A stretch of DNA of 64,000 nucleotides from Actinomyces viscosus (GTDB taxonomy: Bacteria; Actinomycetota; Actinomycetes; Actinomycetales; Actinomycetaceae), in the NCBI RefSeq assembly GCF_900637975.1, contig NZ_LR134477.1:2852001-2916000 (forward strand), read 5' to 3'. The translations under genes and the position numbers were made by a program. Below the pieces are notes generated by a model, which searched no databases, was not told the DNA's origin, and saw only the letters and a list, made by a program, of their open reading frames with translations. Below are positions 15,065 through 23,774 of the stretch, in pieces; the first letter of the stretch is position 1; every line of letters begins with the position of its first letter.

Positions 15065-16197
15065 CTACGACTGCCGGCCGAGCATCTGCGCGACCATGTC
15101 CTCCATCGACGCCTGGACCGGTCGGTAACGGGTGCCCAGCTCGTGGCGGCTCCGGGAGGCGTCGCAGCGGACCGTGTAGCCCACGTTGCGCCGCACGTAG
15201 CCGCGAGTCACCCCGAGCCGGGGCGCCATGGCCAGCATCACCGGCCGAGGCAGGGCGCGCCGCGGCAACGGGAGCATCCGCCCGAAGCGTGGCAGCAGGG
15301 TGCCGGCCAGCGCCAGTAGATCGGTGTCCTGGGCGGAGGCGATGTAGCGGCCGTGGGCCTCGGGCAGGAAGGCGGCAGCGATATGCGCCTGGGCCACCTC
15401 ACGCACGTCGACGACGCTGATTCCCAGGCGTGGAGCGGAGCCCCGAGGCGGGCGGTGCCGTCGATCATCATCCGCACGGTATTGAAGCTCTCGCTGGTCG
15501 GCGTGCTTCCCAGCGCCGGTCCGACGATCATGGCCGGGTTGATGGTCACCAGGTCCCACCGCTCCTGATCGGCGGCAAGCCGCCACGCCTCCTTCTCCGC
15601 GAGCGTCTTGGAGTAGGGGTAGGGCTGGTGGTCCACGGAGGAGGTCGTGTTCCAGCAGGTCTCGGTCAGGATGCGACCGGGGTAGCCCTCAAGGTCGGCG
15701 GCGTCGCCCAGCATCGCCACGATCGAGCTGGTGAGGACCACACGCGTGACCGACGGCGTGCGCTCCACGCCGGCCAGCACGTTGCGGGTTCCCTCCAGGG
15801 CCGGCTCGATGAGCTCCTGCTGTGGGTTGTTCGTCGAGTGGAGGATGGGTGAGGCCGTGTGGATGACCACCGCGCTGCCCTTCATGGCCTCGTCGTAGGA
15901 GCCGGGCTGGAGCAGGTCGCCGGCGAAGAGGTGCAGGGTGCCCGGGGCCTGCTCGGCCATGCGGTGCAGGTGGGCGACCTTGGCTCCTGCCTGCGGGTCA
16001 CGGACGGCGGCGTGGACGGTGAGGCCGGCGTCGAGCAGCCCCTTGGTGACCCAGCTGCCCAGGTAGCCGGTCGCGCCGGTGACCATGACAGGGCTGCTCG
16101 TGTCGATCGGGATGCCGCTCAGGTCGATGGTGGAGTCGAAGCCGTTGGTGGGGCTGCCGGTGGGGTTCTCAGTGGCTTTTGCTGCGGAGGAACTCAT
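15065..16197 (-). pseudogene. NAD-dependent epimerase/dehydratase (SDR), frameshifted
   Basis: Reading from the ATG at 16197, the protein shows an extended-SDR Rossmann motif VTGATGYLGSWV, the TSS segment near the catalytic serine and a PYPYSKTLAEKEAW block supplying the YxxxK active site, as in dihydroflavonol-reductase-like dehydrogenases. The frame breaks at 15432-15441, where GGAGC is present twice. Deleting one 5-bp unit restores RLGAPRLGISVVDVREVAQAH and a full-length protein of about 375 residues ending at 15065. As read, the product loses its last 120 or so residues and gains an unrelated tail. The gene is divergent from a TetR regulator that probably controls it. Confidence 0.8.
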
Positions 16198-16221
16198 GGA
16201 CGCAGCATGGTGACTCGGAGA

Positions 16222-16243
16222 AACGAAGTCAAGTAGTTTCGTT
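16222..16243. promoter_or_regulatory. Probable TetR operator between the SDR and tetR genes
   Basis: In the 67-bp divergent gap, AACGAA (16222-16227) and TTCGTT (16238-16243) form an inverted repeat with a 10-base spacer. The position, overlapping both likely promoters, is typical for a TetR operator controlling the SDR gene and its own gene. Confidence 0.5.
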
Positions 16244-16264
16244 ATTGGTGGGTACGATCTCCCC

Positions 16265-16912
16265 ATGAGTCCAGTGAGTTCACGAGGCTCCGAGGCCCGG
16301 CGCGCTCCGGGGCGCCCGGTCGACGCCGCTCTGGGGCCGGCGATCATGCTGGCCGTGCGCGACCTCCTGGCGGAGAACGGTTACGCCGCGCTGACGACGG
16401 CGGCCGTGGCCCGGCGTGCGGGCGTGTCCACGGCCACTCTTTACCGTCGGTGGCCCACCAAGCGAGACCTCGTCCTGGCCTCGGCCAGACGAATGATCGA
16501 GACCGGTGCGGCCGGTGAGGCCGAGCCCCCCGATGCGGCCGTGGCCGACCGCTTCGACACCGGTTCCCTGCGTGGGGACCTGGAGGCCTTCATCGCCCAC
16601 AAGAACCAGGCGCTGTCGCAGGCCACCGGCCGGGCTCTGCTGGCCCTCCTGGGCGAGCTGCCGCGGGACCCGGAGTTCGAGGAGCTGCTGCACGGAGAGC
16701 TTCTCACTGCCACGCGCATCCACCTGGAGCAGATTCGGGACCGGGCGCAGGCGCGCGGTGAGAGCACGTCCGGTCTGGACTCCCACGCCGGGGCCCAGCT
16801 GGTCCTGGGGGCGGTCCTCGCCGGGATCGCCTTCTCGGCCGGCGCTGGCGGGAAGGGACCGCTGTCCGACGTCGAGCAGGGCCTGCTGCTGCGGGCCCTC
16901 GGCGGTGGCTGA
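16265..16912 (+). CDS. TetR-family transcriptional regulator
   Basis: The 215-residue protein has an N-terminal TetR HTH (about residues 24-70, containing LTTAAVARRAGVSTATLYRRW) and an all-helical ligand-binding and dimerisation C-terminus of the TetR_C_16/AcrR type. It is divergent from the SDR pseudogene, and an inverted repeat between the two is a likely operator. It probably represses the dehydrogenase and itself until a small ligand binds. Because the SDR gene is now frameshifted, the regulator may have lost its main target. The ATG at 16265 gives the usual length. Confidence 0.85.
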   Translation: MSPVSSRGSEARRAPGRPVDAALGPAIMLAVRDLLAENGYAALTTAAVARRAGVSTATLYRRWPTKRDLVLASARRMIETGAAGEAEPPDAAVADRFDTGSLRGDLEAFIAHKNQALSQATGRALLALLGELPRDPEFEELLHGELLTATRIHLEQIRDRAQARGESTSGLDSHAGAQLVLGAVLAGIAFSAGAGGKGPLSDVEQGLLLRALGGG

Positions 16913-16975
16913 CTGCTCCCTGCGGCCGGGGACATGTCACGCGTACGGGGACCTTTTCCTGCGGCCGGGGACGTT

Positions 16976-17116
16976 CGACGCCGTCGGCCCCGCGGCGAGT
17001 GACCCCTCGTCTTCTTCTCCTCTGCCGAGCCGGGCATTTTTCGCGTAGCCGGGCAGAATTTCTGTGGGGCTACGCGAAAAATGCCCGGCTCGGCGGTGTC
17101 TCGAGGACGTCCCCGG
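16976..17116. repeat. 141-bp palindromic repeat, copy 2
   Basis: Second copy of the repeat at 14889-15029. Its stem is perfect here: 27 bp (17024-17050 with 17068-17094). It lies between the convergent tetR and GPP34 genes and could terminate both. Just upstream (16917-16970) the unit CTGCGGCCGGGGAC occurs twice. Confidence 0.85.
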
Positions 17117-17181
17117 TCGTGCGCAGGGCGGGGTCAGGCGGTCGAACCGGCTCCTTGCGATGGCGACCGGGCGCCGGGCCG

Positions 17182-17850
17182 TCAGCTGGTGGACACCGCC
17201 GCTGTGCTCGTGGCCGCGATGATGGCCGACGTCGTGGCGTCCACGGCCCGCTGCACCGCGCGCCCCACGGGGCTCGCCCCCGCGATCTCCTTGATCCTGC
17301 GCTTGAGCTCGCCGCGGCTGAGCCCGGTCTCCTGCTGCGGCAGGACGACCGGCGCGACGTGCAGCGCCTGGAGGATCGACAGCAGGGCGACGTCGGACCC
17401 GGTGGGCGGCTGCACCCCGCGCAGGGCGCCGTCGATGCGCTCGCGCACCTGCCGCTCGGGAACCGGGTCCAGCGTGGGGTAGGTCGGGCTGAACGAGCCG
17501 AACAGCCCGCCGGTGTGGATGCGCACGACCCCGGCGGCCTCCAGGGAGGCGGCGATGTGGCGGGTGGGGTCGAGCTTGCCCCACGAGACCAGGGAGGAGA
17601 AGCGCTTGCCGTCCTTGGCGGGCAGGACCGTCAGCGCCCAGTCCAGCACGGGGTGCCCGGTGGGGCCGGAGTTGATGATGTAGACGCGGGGGCTGCGCTC
17701 CTCGGTCAGGGAGATGCGGCCGGCCAGCAGCAGGTCGGTCAGCAGCGCGCCGGTGAGCCCGTAGCTCGGGTAGGTCATGCGGCTCTCGGGCTTTCCGGAG
17801 TCCTTGGTCAGCAGGAGGAAGAGTTCTTCGCAGATCAGCATCGCATTCAT
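17182..17850 (-). CDS. GPP34 (GOLPH3/Vps74-like) family protein
   Basis: The 222-residue protein has the GPP34 layout: an N-terminal MLICEELFLLLTKDSGKPE motif, the YGLTGALLTDLLLAGRISL block, and a C-terminal helical half. In eukaryotes such proteins bind PtdIns4P and Golgi glycosyltransferases. In actinobacteria they are common, soluble and of unknown role, possibly lipid-associated. The start at ATG 17850 is chosen because the family begins with this motif; in-frame extension to 19026 would lie opposite the helicase gene and is spurious. It is convergent with tetR across the palindromic repeat. Confidence 0.85.
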   Translation of the reverse strand: MNAMLICEELFLLLTKDSGKPESRMTYPSYGLTGALLTDLLLAGRISLTEERSPRVYIINSGPTGHPVLDWALTVLPAKDGKRFSSLVSWGKLDPTRHIAASLEAAGVVRIHTGGLFGSFSPTYPTLDPVPERQVRERIDGALRGVQPPTGSDVALLSILQALHVAPVVLPQQETGLSRGELKRRIKEIAGASPVGRAVQRAVDATTSAIIAATSTAAVSTS

Positions 17851-18111
17851 GGATCCAGTACATCGCGCCGTGGCTGGACTGTGATCCCTCGCACGGGCGA
17901 GATCCGGATCCGGGCCGGGTCCTCCCTGAGGGGGAGACGCTGGGACCGTCGGTTGGAGTGTGCGGCCGGTCTGCGCCCGCTCTGTGCCAGGTCTGTGCCC
18001 GATCCGCACCCGGTCGCTCGCCGGTGCGGAGCCGGTCCGCTTTCGCGCTGGGCGTTCGACTACGTGCGGGCGGCGCCCGATCGTGTCGTACCCGGCCCGT
18101 AACCTGGGAGC

Positions 18112-21100
18112 ATGGCGCGGGACGTACGGCATGACGACTGGCCGGTGGAGCTCACTGATGACCGGATCATCAACAGGGTCGGCCACCGGGCCTTCCTGCG
18201 CGGCCTGGACTACGCGCGCAAGGGCCGGGTCCGGGGCGTCGGCGTCGCCGCGGGCGGAGACATCATCAGCGCCCAGATCAAGGGCTCGGGCGCGCGCACC
18301 TACCAGACCATGGTCTTCCGCTCGGCCAGCAGCGGCCCTCGGCGCCCGGCCTGGACCGACAGCTGCTCGTGCCCGGTGGGCTCCAGCTGCAAGCACGTGG
18401 CCGCCCTCCTCATCACGGTGCGCGCCCTGGCCAAGGAGGAGCCCGACGGCGATGCTGCCGTCCCGCGTTCCACCTGGGAGGGCCAGCTCGCCGGCCTGCT
18501 GCAGGTGGAGCGTGCGCCGCGCCGTCGGATGGCCCTGGAGATCGTCGACGATCCCGGCAGCATGTGGGGCACCCCGCCCGGCCCGTCCATGCTGCCGCTC
18601 ATCGAGGGCAAGCGCGGCTGGAACCGGCAGGGCGCCTCCTGGAGCCAGGTCGCCTCCGGGGGACTCGACGACGAGGTCGACCCCGACGTCATCAGCGTCC
18701 TGCGCGAGCTGGCCGGCATGGCCGACGGCTTCGGCTTCTACTACGCCGATGACCGAGTCTCCCTGGTGTCCGCCCCCGCCCGCGTCTGGGAGGTGCTGCG
18801 CCGCGGGATCGCGGCCGGCCTGACCCTCACCACCGCCCAGCGCCACGGCCAGCCCGTCTACCTCGCCGAGGGGCTGCGCGGCGGCGTCCACCTCATCCGG
18901 GACGACGACGGAGGCGTCGTCGTCACCCCCGCCTTGGAGATCGACAACGTCGAGGAGATCAACCGCCTGCAGGTTCCCGGGCTGGAGCTCAACCTGGCCC
19001 TCATGCCGCTGGGCGACCCCGTCCACGGCTTCTACACGTGGATGCCCGGGCGCGAGCTGCTGCTCATGCCGATCGAGCCCCGCCCCACCGAGGCCCTCTC
19101 ACGGGTGCTGCGGGGCGAGGGCGACTCGATCGTCATCCCGGCCCAGGACGTCGGGCGCTTTGAGAACGAGCACCTTGAGGCCCTCACCCGCGCCCTGCCG
19201 GTCCTGTCCGCGGACGCCTCCATCCGCATGCCCCGGCCCACAACGCCGCGCGCCGCGCTCGCGGTCCACGTCGACGCCGACGAGCACCACCTGACCACCG
19301 AGTGGATGATCCGTTACGTCTGCGAGGACGGCGAGGTCCGCCACGCTCACGGCGTCGGGGACCTCGCCGCGGCCGCCGAGGGGCGCATCGAGGGCGAGCT
19401 CGCCGGCCGGGACGCCGAGGGGGAGACCCGGCTGGCCCGCGAGATCCTCAACCATCTGCTGCCCCTGGCTGGCCAGCACCCGGCCGTGTGGCGCCCCCTG
19501 GACCTGCGCGGCATGGACACGGCCCGCTTCATGACGCAGACGCTGCCGGTCCTGCGGGAGATGGAGGCCTTCGACGTCGAGGTCGACGACGATGTCCCCG
19601 CCTACCGCGAGGCCGCCGACGCCCCGGTCATCACCACCTCCGTGGACGACGACGAGGACCGCCCTGACTGGTTCTCCCTGTCCGTGCGCGTCCACGTGGG
19701 CGACGAGGAGATTCCCATCAGTCGGCTCATGGCGGCCCTGGCCGTCGGCGAGCGGGAGGTGCTCCTGGAGTCGGGCACGTGGGTGAGCATCGACCGGCCC
19801 GAGATCGAGGCCCTGGCCCGTCTCATGGAGGAGGGGCGCGAGCTGGCCGACCCCGAGGCCCACGGCACCCTACGGGTCAGCGCCCTGCACGCCGGCTACT
19901 ACGAGGTCCTGGAGTCCCTCGGCGTCATCGAGCGGGCCACGGCCCGCTGGAAGGAGAGGGTCGGGCGGCTGCTGGAGCGGGCGCGCGCCGCCGAGGCCGC
20001 GGCCGAGCACGCTGATGGGTCGGCCGCCGGGACCGACGACGCCGGCCCCGGCGAGACGGCCGGTGAGGTGGCCGTGCCCGAGGGGATGCGGGCGAGGTTG
20101 CGCCCCTATCAGCTCGAGGGCTACCGCTGGCTGGACTTCCTGCGCCAGGCGGGGCTGGGCGGGGTCCTGGCCGACGACATGGGACTGGGCAAGACCGTCC
20201 AGGTGCTGGCCGCCGTCCAGCGGCTCGTCGAGGAGCGGGAGCGCGCCGGTCACGGGGCGGGGGCCGGCGTCGGGAACGACGTCGGCTCTGACGGGGCAGG
20301 GGCGGATGACCCCGGTGACGTTGCCGAGGCCGACGCTGCGGGCGCCACCGGCAGTGCTGATGGAGCCGACGGAGCCGACGAGTCCGAGGAGTCCCGCGGG
20401 GGCGGCGAGGTGTCCGCGGCCGACGAGCCGGCCGGGACGGGACCGGTGCTCGTCATCGCACCGACCTCCGTCGTCGGCTCCTGGGTGGAGCAGGCCGAGC
20501 GGTTCTGCCCGGGGCTACGGGTGCGGGCGGTCACGCGCACCGCCGCCAAGCGCGAGGAGTCCCTGGATCAGATCGCGGCGGGCTGCGACGTCGTCGTCAC
20601 CTCCTACACGATCGCGCGCCTGTGCGAGGAGGAGTTCATCGCGCAGGACTGGGCCTGGGTGGTGTGCGACGAGGCCCAGTTCGTCAAGAACCACACCTCC
20701 GCCACCTACAAGGCCGTGCGGCAGCTGCGGGCGCCGTCGACCATCGCGATCACCGGCACACCACTGGAGAACTCGCTCATGGACCTGTGGGCGCTCATGA
20801 GCATCGCGGCGCCGGGGCTGCTGCCCGATCCTGAGCGCTTCGGACAGGTCTACCGCAAGCCGATCGACCGCGGGGACGCCGAGGCGCTGGGGCGGCTGCG
20901 GCGCCGGATGCGGCCCTTCCTGCTGCGGCGCACCAAGGAGCAGGTGGCCGCGGACCTGCCGGCCAAGACCGAGCAGGTGCTCAGCGTCGAGCTGGGCGCC
21001 AAGCACCGCAAGGCCTACGACCAGCGCCTGGCGCGCGAGCGCCAGAGGATCCTCGGGCTGCTGGAGGAGGACACGGCGCAGTCGCGCTTCATCGCGCTCA

Positions 21101-21927
21101 AGGCACTCACCACCCTGCGGCAGATGGCCCTCGACCCGGCGCTCGTCGACGGCGGGGACGAGGCTGCGGCCGGGGACGCCGAGGTTGCGGGCCAGGCGGT
21201 CGGTGGCAGCGGCGGCTCCGCGAAGAAACCGGCCCGCGGTGGGAAAGGCGCGAAGGGCAAAACGGGCGCGAAGGGCAAGGCGTCCGCCGCGCTCTCTGGG
21301 TCTGGTGCGGGGCAGCGCAGGCCCGGTCGGCGGCCGAGCCCGTCGGCCAAGGTCGAGGTGCTGCTGGAGCACCTGGGACCCATCGTCTCCGAGGGGCACC
21401 GGGCCCTCATCTTCTCCCAGTTCACGCGCTACCTCTCGGGCGTGCGCGAGCACCTGGAGGCCGCCGGGGTGCGGACCGCCTACATGGATGGCGCCACCTC
21501 CAACCGCCAGGAGGTCATCGACGCCTTCCGGGCCGGCGAGGCCGACGTCTTCCTCATCTCGCTCAAGGCCGGCGGTTTCGGGCTCACGCTCACCGAGGCC
21601 GACTACGTGTTCCTGCTGGACCCGTGGTGGAACCCGCAGGCCGAGGAGCAGGCCGTCGACCGCACCCACCGGATCGGCCAGGACAAGCCGGTCCTGGTCT
21701 ACCGGCTCGTCTCGGCCGACACGATCGAGGAGAAGGTCATGGCCCTCAAGGAGAAGAAGGCCGAGCTCTTCGCCCGGGTCGTCGAGGGGGCGAGCGACGT
21801 CGAGGCCGGCGTCACCGGTGCCGAGGGCGCGGCCGGCACGGATGGTGCAGCCGGCGTACGCGGCACCGGCGGCCTCAGCCCGGCGGCTCTGACCCCCGCC
21901 GAGATCCGCGAGCTTATCGAGGGCTGA
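18112..21927 (+). CDS. SWIM zinc-finger SNF2-family helicase
   Basis: The 1271-residue protein begins with a SWIM zinc finger (CSCPVGSSCKH, residues 85-95) and a long SNF2-associated region, followed by a SWI2/SNF2 ATPase. Motif I is GLGKT near residue 693, motif II is DEAQ near 852, and the C-terminal helicase lobe has the DRTHRIGQ signature near 1182. Two low-complexity insertions stand out: an Ala/Gly/Asp-rich one after motif I (about 715-775) and a Lys/Gly/Ala-rich one (about 1030-1075). It probably remodels nucleoprotein in DNA repair or transcription, like HepA/RapA-type proteins. The ATG at 18112 fits, and it appears monocistronic. Confidence 0.92.
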   Translation: MARDVRHDDWPVELTDDRIINRVGHRAFLRGLDYARKGRVRGVGVAAGGDIISAQIKGSGARTYQTMVFRSASSGPRRPAWTDSCSCPVGSSCKHVAALLITVRALAKEEPDGDAAVPRSTWEGQLAGLLQVERAPRRRMALEIVDDPGSMWGTPPGPSMLPLIEGKRGWNRQGASWSQVASGGLDDEVDPDVISVLRELAGMADGFGFYYADDRVSLVSAPARVWEVLRRGIAAGLTLTTAQRHGQPVYLAEGLRGGVHLIRDDDGGVVVTPALEIDNVEEINRLQVPGLELNLALMPLGDPVHGFYTWMPGRELLLMPIEPRPTEALSRVLRGEGDSIVIPAQDVGRFENEHLEALTRALPVLSADASIRMPRPTTPRAALAVHVDADEHHLTTEWMIRYVCEDGEVRHAHGVGDLAAAAEGRIEGELAGRDAEGETRLAREILNHLLPLAGQHPAVWRPLDLRGMDTARFMTQTLPVLREMEAFDVEVDDDVPAYREAADAPVITTSVDDDEDRPDWFSLSVRVHVGDEEIPISRLMAALAVGEREVLLESGTWVSIDRPEIEALARLMEEGRELADPEAHGTLRVSALHAGYYEVLESLGVIERATARWKERVGRLLERARAAEAAAEHADGSAAGTDDAGPGETAGEVAVPEGMRARLRPYQLEGYRWLDFLRQAGLGGVLADDMGLGKTVQVLAAVQRLVEERERAGHGAGAGVGNDVGSDGAGADDPGDVAEADAAGATGSADGADGADESEESRGGGEVSAADEPAGTGPVLVIAPTSVVGSWVEQAERFCPGLRVRAVTRTAAKREESLDQIAAGCDVVVTSYTIARLCEEEFIAQDWAWVVCDEAQFVKNHTSATYKAVRQLRAPSTIAITGTPLENSLMDLWALMSIAAPGLLPDPERFGQVYRKPIDRGDAEALGRLRRRMRPFLLRRTKEQVAADLPAKTEQVLSVELGAKHRKAYDQRLARERQRILGLLEEDTAQSRFIALKALTTLRQMALDPALVDGGDEAAAGDAEVAGQAVGGSGGSAKKPARGGKGAKGKTGAKGKASAALSGSGAGQRRPGRRPSPSAKVEVLLEHLGPIVSEGHRALIFSQFTRYLSGVREHLEAAGVRTAYMDGATSNRQEVIDAFRAGEADVFLISLKAGGFGLTLTEADYVFLLDPWWNPQAEEQAVDRTHRIGQDKPVLVYRLVSADTIEEKVMALKEKKAELFARVVEGASDVEAGVTGAEGAAGTDGAAGVRGTGGLSPAALTPAEIRELIEG

Positions 21928-21956
21928 GCGCCGTCGGGTGCGTCATTCTCCGGGCG

Positions 21957-22060
21957 GGGACATTCGACGCCGTCGGGGACAGACATCCTGCACCCGCACG
22001 TGCAGGATGTCCCCGGCCGGACGGAGATGTCCTCGGCCGCGCAGGATGTCCCCGCCCGGT
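21957..22060. terminator. Hairpin terminator in a GGGGAC repeat cluster
   Basis: Just after the helicase stop, 21975-22014 forms a stem built on ACATCCTGCAC/GTGCAGGATGT flanked by GGGGAC and GTCCCC. The motif GACATTCGACGCCGTCGG at 21959 nearly matches 16971-16987, so it belongs to a dispersed intergenic motif. Further GATGTCC copies follow to 22060. The remaining bases to 22260 show nothing coding. Confidence 0.55.
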
Positions 22061-22260
22061 GAGGCACCCGCGCGGCTCGGCGGATCGGCTGAGGCGTGGG
22101 CGGGCCCCGGTTCCACAGGCCCGGAACTGCAGGTGGTCTCCACAGGGCTGAGAAGCCCCCGAGCGCGGGCGTGCGGGGCGGACTGATTCTGGTGGGGCGG
22201 GCACGGCGCCCGCTGGGGAGCAGCAGCGCGCTGGTCCCCACCAACCAGAGGAGAACCACC

Positions 22261-22512
22261 ATGAGGAGACCCACCAGGACCACCTTGCGCGCTCTGCGCA
22301 CCAGCGTGATGCTGGCCCGACCGGGCGACCCGGCGGCGCTGCCGGCCGTTCTGCGGCGACTGGCGTCCAGGGAGGAGGGCATGGCCACCGCCGAGTACGC
22401 CATCGGAACCCTGGCGGCCGCGGCCTTCGCCGGACTGCTGCTGGCGCTCATGCGCTCGGGCAGCCTGAGCGGCGCCCTGCAGTCCATCATCGAGTCGGCG
22501 CTCTCGGTGTGA
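22261..22512 (+). CDS. DUF4244 pilin-like protein
   Basis: The 83-residue protein has a basic leader, then EEGMATAEYAIGTLAAAAF and a hydrophobic helix (residues 40-70), the DUF4244 signature found next to tadE in actinobacterial Tad-like loci. The Glu/Tyr pair after the leader resembles the processing region of Flp-type pilins, which a prepilin peptidase cuts. It is the first gene of a tight three-gene cluster (overlaps of 1-4 bp with the next genes). The expected upstream ATPase and membrane genes (tadA, tadB, tadC) are absent here. Confidence 0.8.
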   Translation: MRRPTRTTLRALRTSVMLARPGDPAALPAVLRRLASREEGMATAEYAIGTLAAAAFAGLLLALMRSGSLSGALQSIIESALSV

Positions 22513-23030
22513 TGTGCGGCGTCATCGCAGCGGGTGGGCGCGCTCGCCCCCGAGTGGCCCGGGTGCCCGGCGGTGGCCGACGTCGCCGCCCGGGCCCCGC
22601 TTCCCGCAGGCCCTCCGGCCGAGCGGGACCGTCCCCGTCTCCCGGTCTCCGCGCCCACCGGGACCGTGAACCCGGTGACGGGCCTGGCGGGCCCGGAGAC
22701 TCAGGCGAGCAGGGGATGGTGACGGCCGAGACGGCGCTGTCGCTGCCCGCCGTCGTCCTCGTGCTCCTCATCGTCCTGGCGGCCGTCAGCGCCGGCGTCA
22801 CCCAGCTGCGGGTGGCCGACGCCGCCCGCACGGCCGCCCGCCAGGCCGCCATCGGCCAGGACGACTACACCGGAGCCGCCCAGCGCGTGGCCGGCGGGGT
22901 GAGCCTGGGCGTCGAGCAGGGCGAGCTCACCTGCGTCACCGCCGCCCGGCCCGTACCCGGGCCCCTGGGCGGGCTGGGCCTGACGGCGCGCGCCCGCGCC
23001 TGCGTCTACACCGAACCGAGCAGCCCATGA
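22509..23030 (+). CDS. TadE-like pseudopilin
   Basis: The 173-residue product has a long, Arg/Pro/Gly-rich N-terminal region of about 65 residues, then GMVTAETALSLPAVVLVLLIVLAAVS, the TadE-like processing site and transmembrane helix, and a small periplasmic C-terminus with two Cys. Starts are GTG 22509 or ATG 22512, both overlapping the DUF4244 stop; the real start could be further in, since TadE homologues have short leaders. It would be a minor pilin or assembly factor in the envelope. Confidence 0.75.
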   Translation: MMCGVIAAGGRARPRVARVPGGGRRRRPGPASRRPSGRAGPSPSPGLRAHRDREPGDGPGGPGDSGEQGMVTAETALSLPAVVLVLLIVLAAVSAGVTQLRVADAARTAARQAAIGQDDYTGAAQRVAGGVSLGVEQGELTCVTAARPVPGPLGGLGLTARARACVYTEPSSP

Positions 23031-23593
23031 ACCGCCCGGGAGACCGAACCCGACGGGTGGAGTCGGCGGCTTGCTGCCCAGGGCCACGGGTCTGCGTGGC
23101 ATGCGCGCTCGCGGTCTTCGCCCGGGCGGCCGGGCGACTGGCCCGCCAACGGGCTGGGAGACCGATTCTGCGGCCGGTGCTGTGGCTGGTTCGGCAGCTG
23201 GCTCTGCAGCTCCCTCGGGAGCCCGGTCCCCGGCGGGACGAGCGCGGCTCGGGGACGGTCTATGCCCTGGGAGTCATCGCGGTGCTCCTGGCCGCGGCGG
23301 TCGGCATCGCGGGCCTCATCCAGGCCCAGACCGCCACCGGCCGGGCGCGCGCCGCCGCCGACCTCTCAGCCGTCTCCGGTGCCACGGTCCTGTCCTCGGT
23401 CATTGCTCCGGGCGATCCCTGCGCCATGGCCGGACGCGTCGCCGCCGCCAACGGCGCCTCGATGAGCGCCTGCTCCGTGGCCGGCGAGGACGTCACCGTC
23501 AGCGTCGTCGTCCCGACGACGATTCTTGGTCTGCCCCGACAGGCCACCGCCCAGGCCCGTGCCGGCCCCGTCGACGCCCCTCCCGGCCCATGA
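23027..23593 (+). CDS. Rv3654c/TadG-like membrane protein
   Basis: The 188-residue protein overlaps the TadE gene by ATGA. After a basic leader it has RGSGTVYALGVIAVLLAAAVGIAG, a TadG/Rv3654c-type processing-like motif plus transmembrane helix (about residues 72-100), then AAADLSAVSGATVL, the conserved block of Rv3654c proteins. Mycobacterial counterparts lie in the Rv3654c-Rv3660c Tad-like locus beside helicase Rv3649. Here the Rv3649-like helicase is 4 kb downstream with an ABC pair between. The function is presumed to be in pilus-like assembly. Confidence 0.75.
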   Translation: MNRPGDRTRRVESAACCPGPRVCVACALAVFARAAGRLARQRAGRPILRPVLWLVRQLALQLPREPGPRRDERGSGTVYALGVIAVLLAAAVGIAGLIQAQTATGRARAAADLSAVSGATVLSSVIAPGDPCAMAGRVAAANGASMSACSVAGEDVTVSVVVPTTILGLPRQATAQARAGPVDAPPGP

Positions 23594-23725
23594 TCAGACC
23601 GGGTACCGGCGTATCGGCCCCTGAGGTGAGGCGTCGGGATGCTCGGGGGCCCACCGACGCACTCTGGGTATCGCAGCCTGTCTCCGCGACGGTTCTGTGA
23701 TGTCTCATGGCATCTGAGCGTTTCG

Positions 23726-23739
23726 GATGTCATGACATC
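23726..23739. promoter_or_regulatory. 14-bp perfect palindrome
   Basis: GATGTCATGACATC is a perfect palindrome in the 180-bp gap between the convergent pilin cluster and ABC operon, within a wider GTCTCA...TGAGAC inverted arrangement (23702-23745). It may be part of a bidirectional terminator or a protein site. Confidence 0.35.
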
Positions 23740-23774
23740 TGAGACGGGGGTGGGGCGGGTTGCCTGGCCGCGTC

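Noticed and set aside
17182..19026. Long minus-strand frame extending the GPP34 gene to 614 residues
   Set aside because: The N-terminal 390 residues are the antisense of the SNF2 helicase start; family homology begins at 17850.
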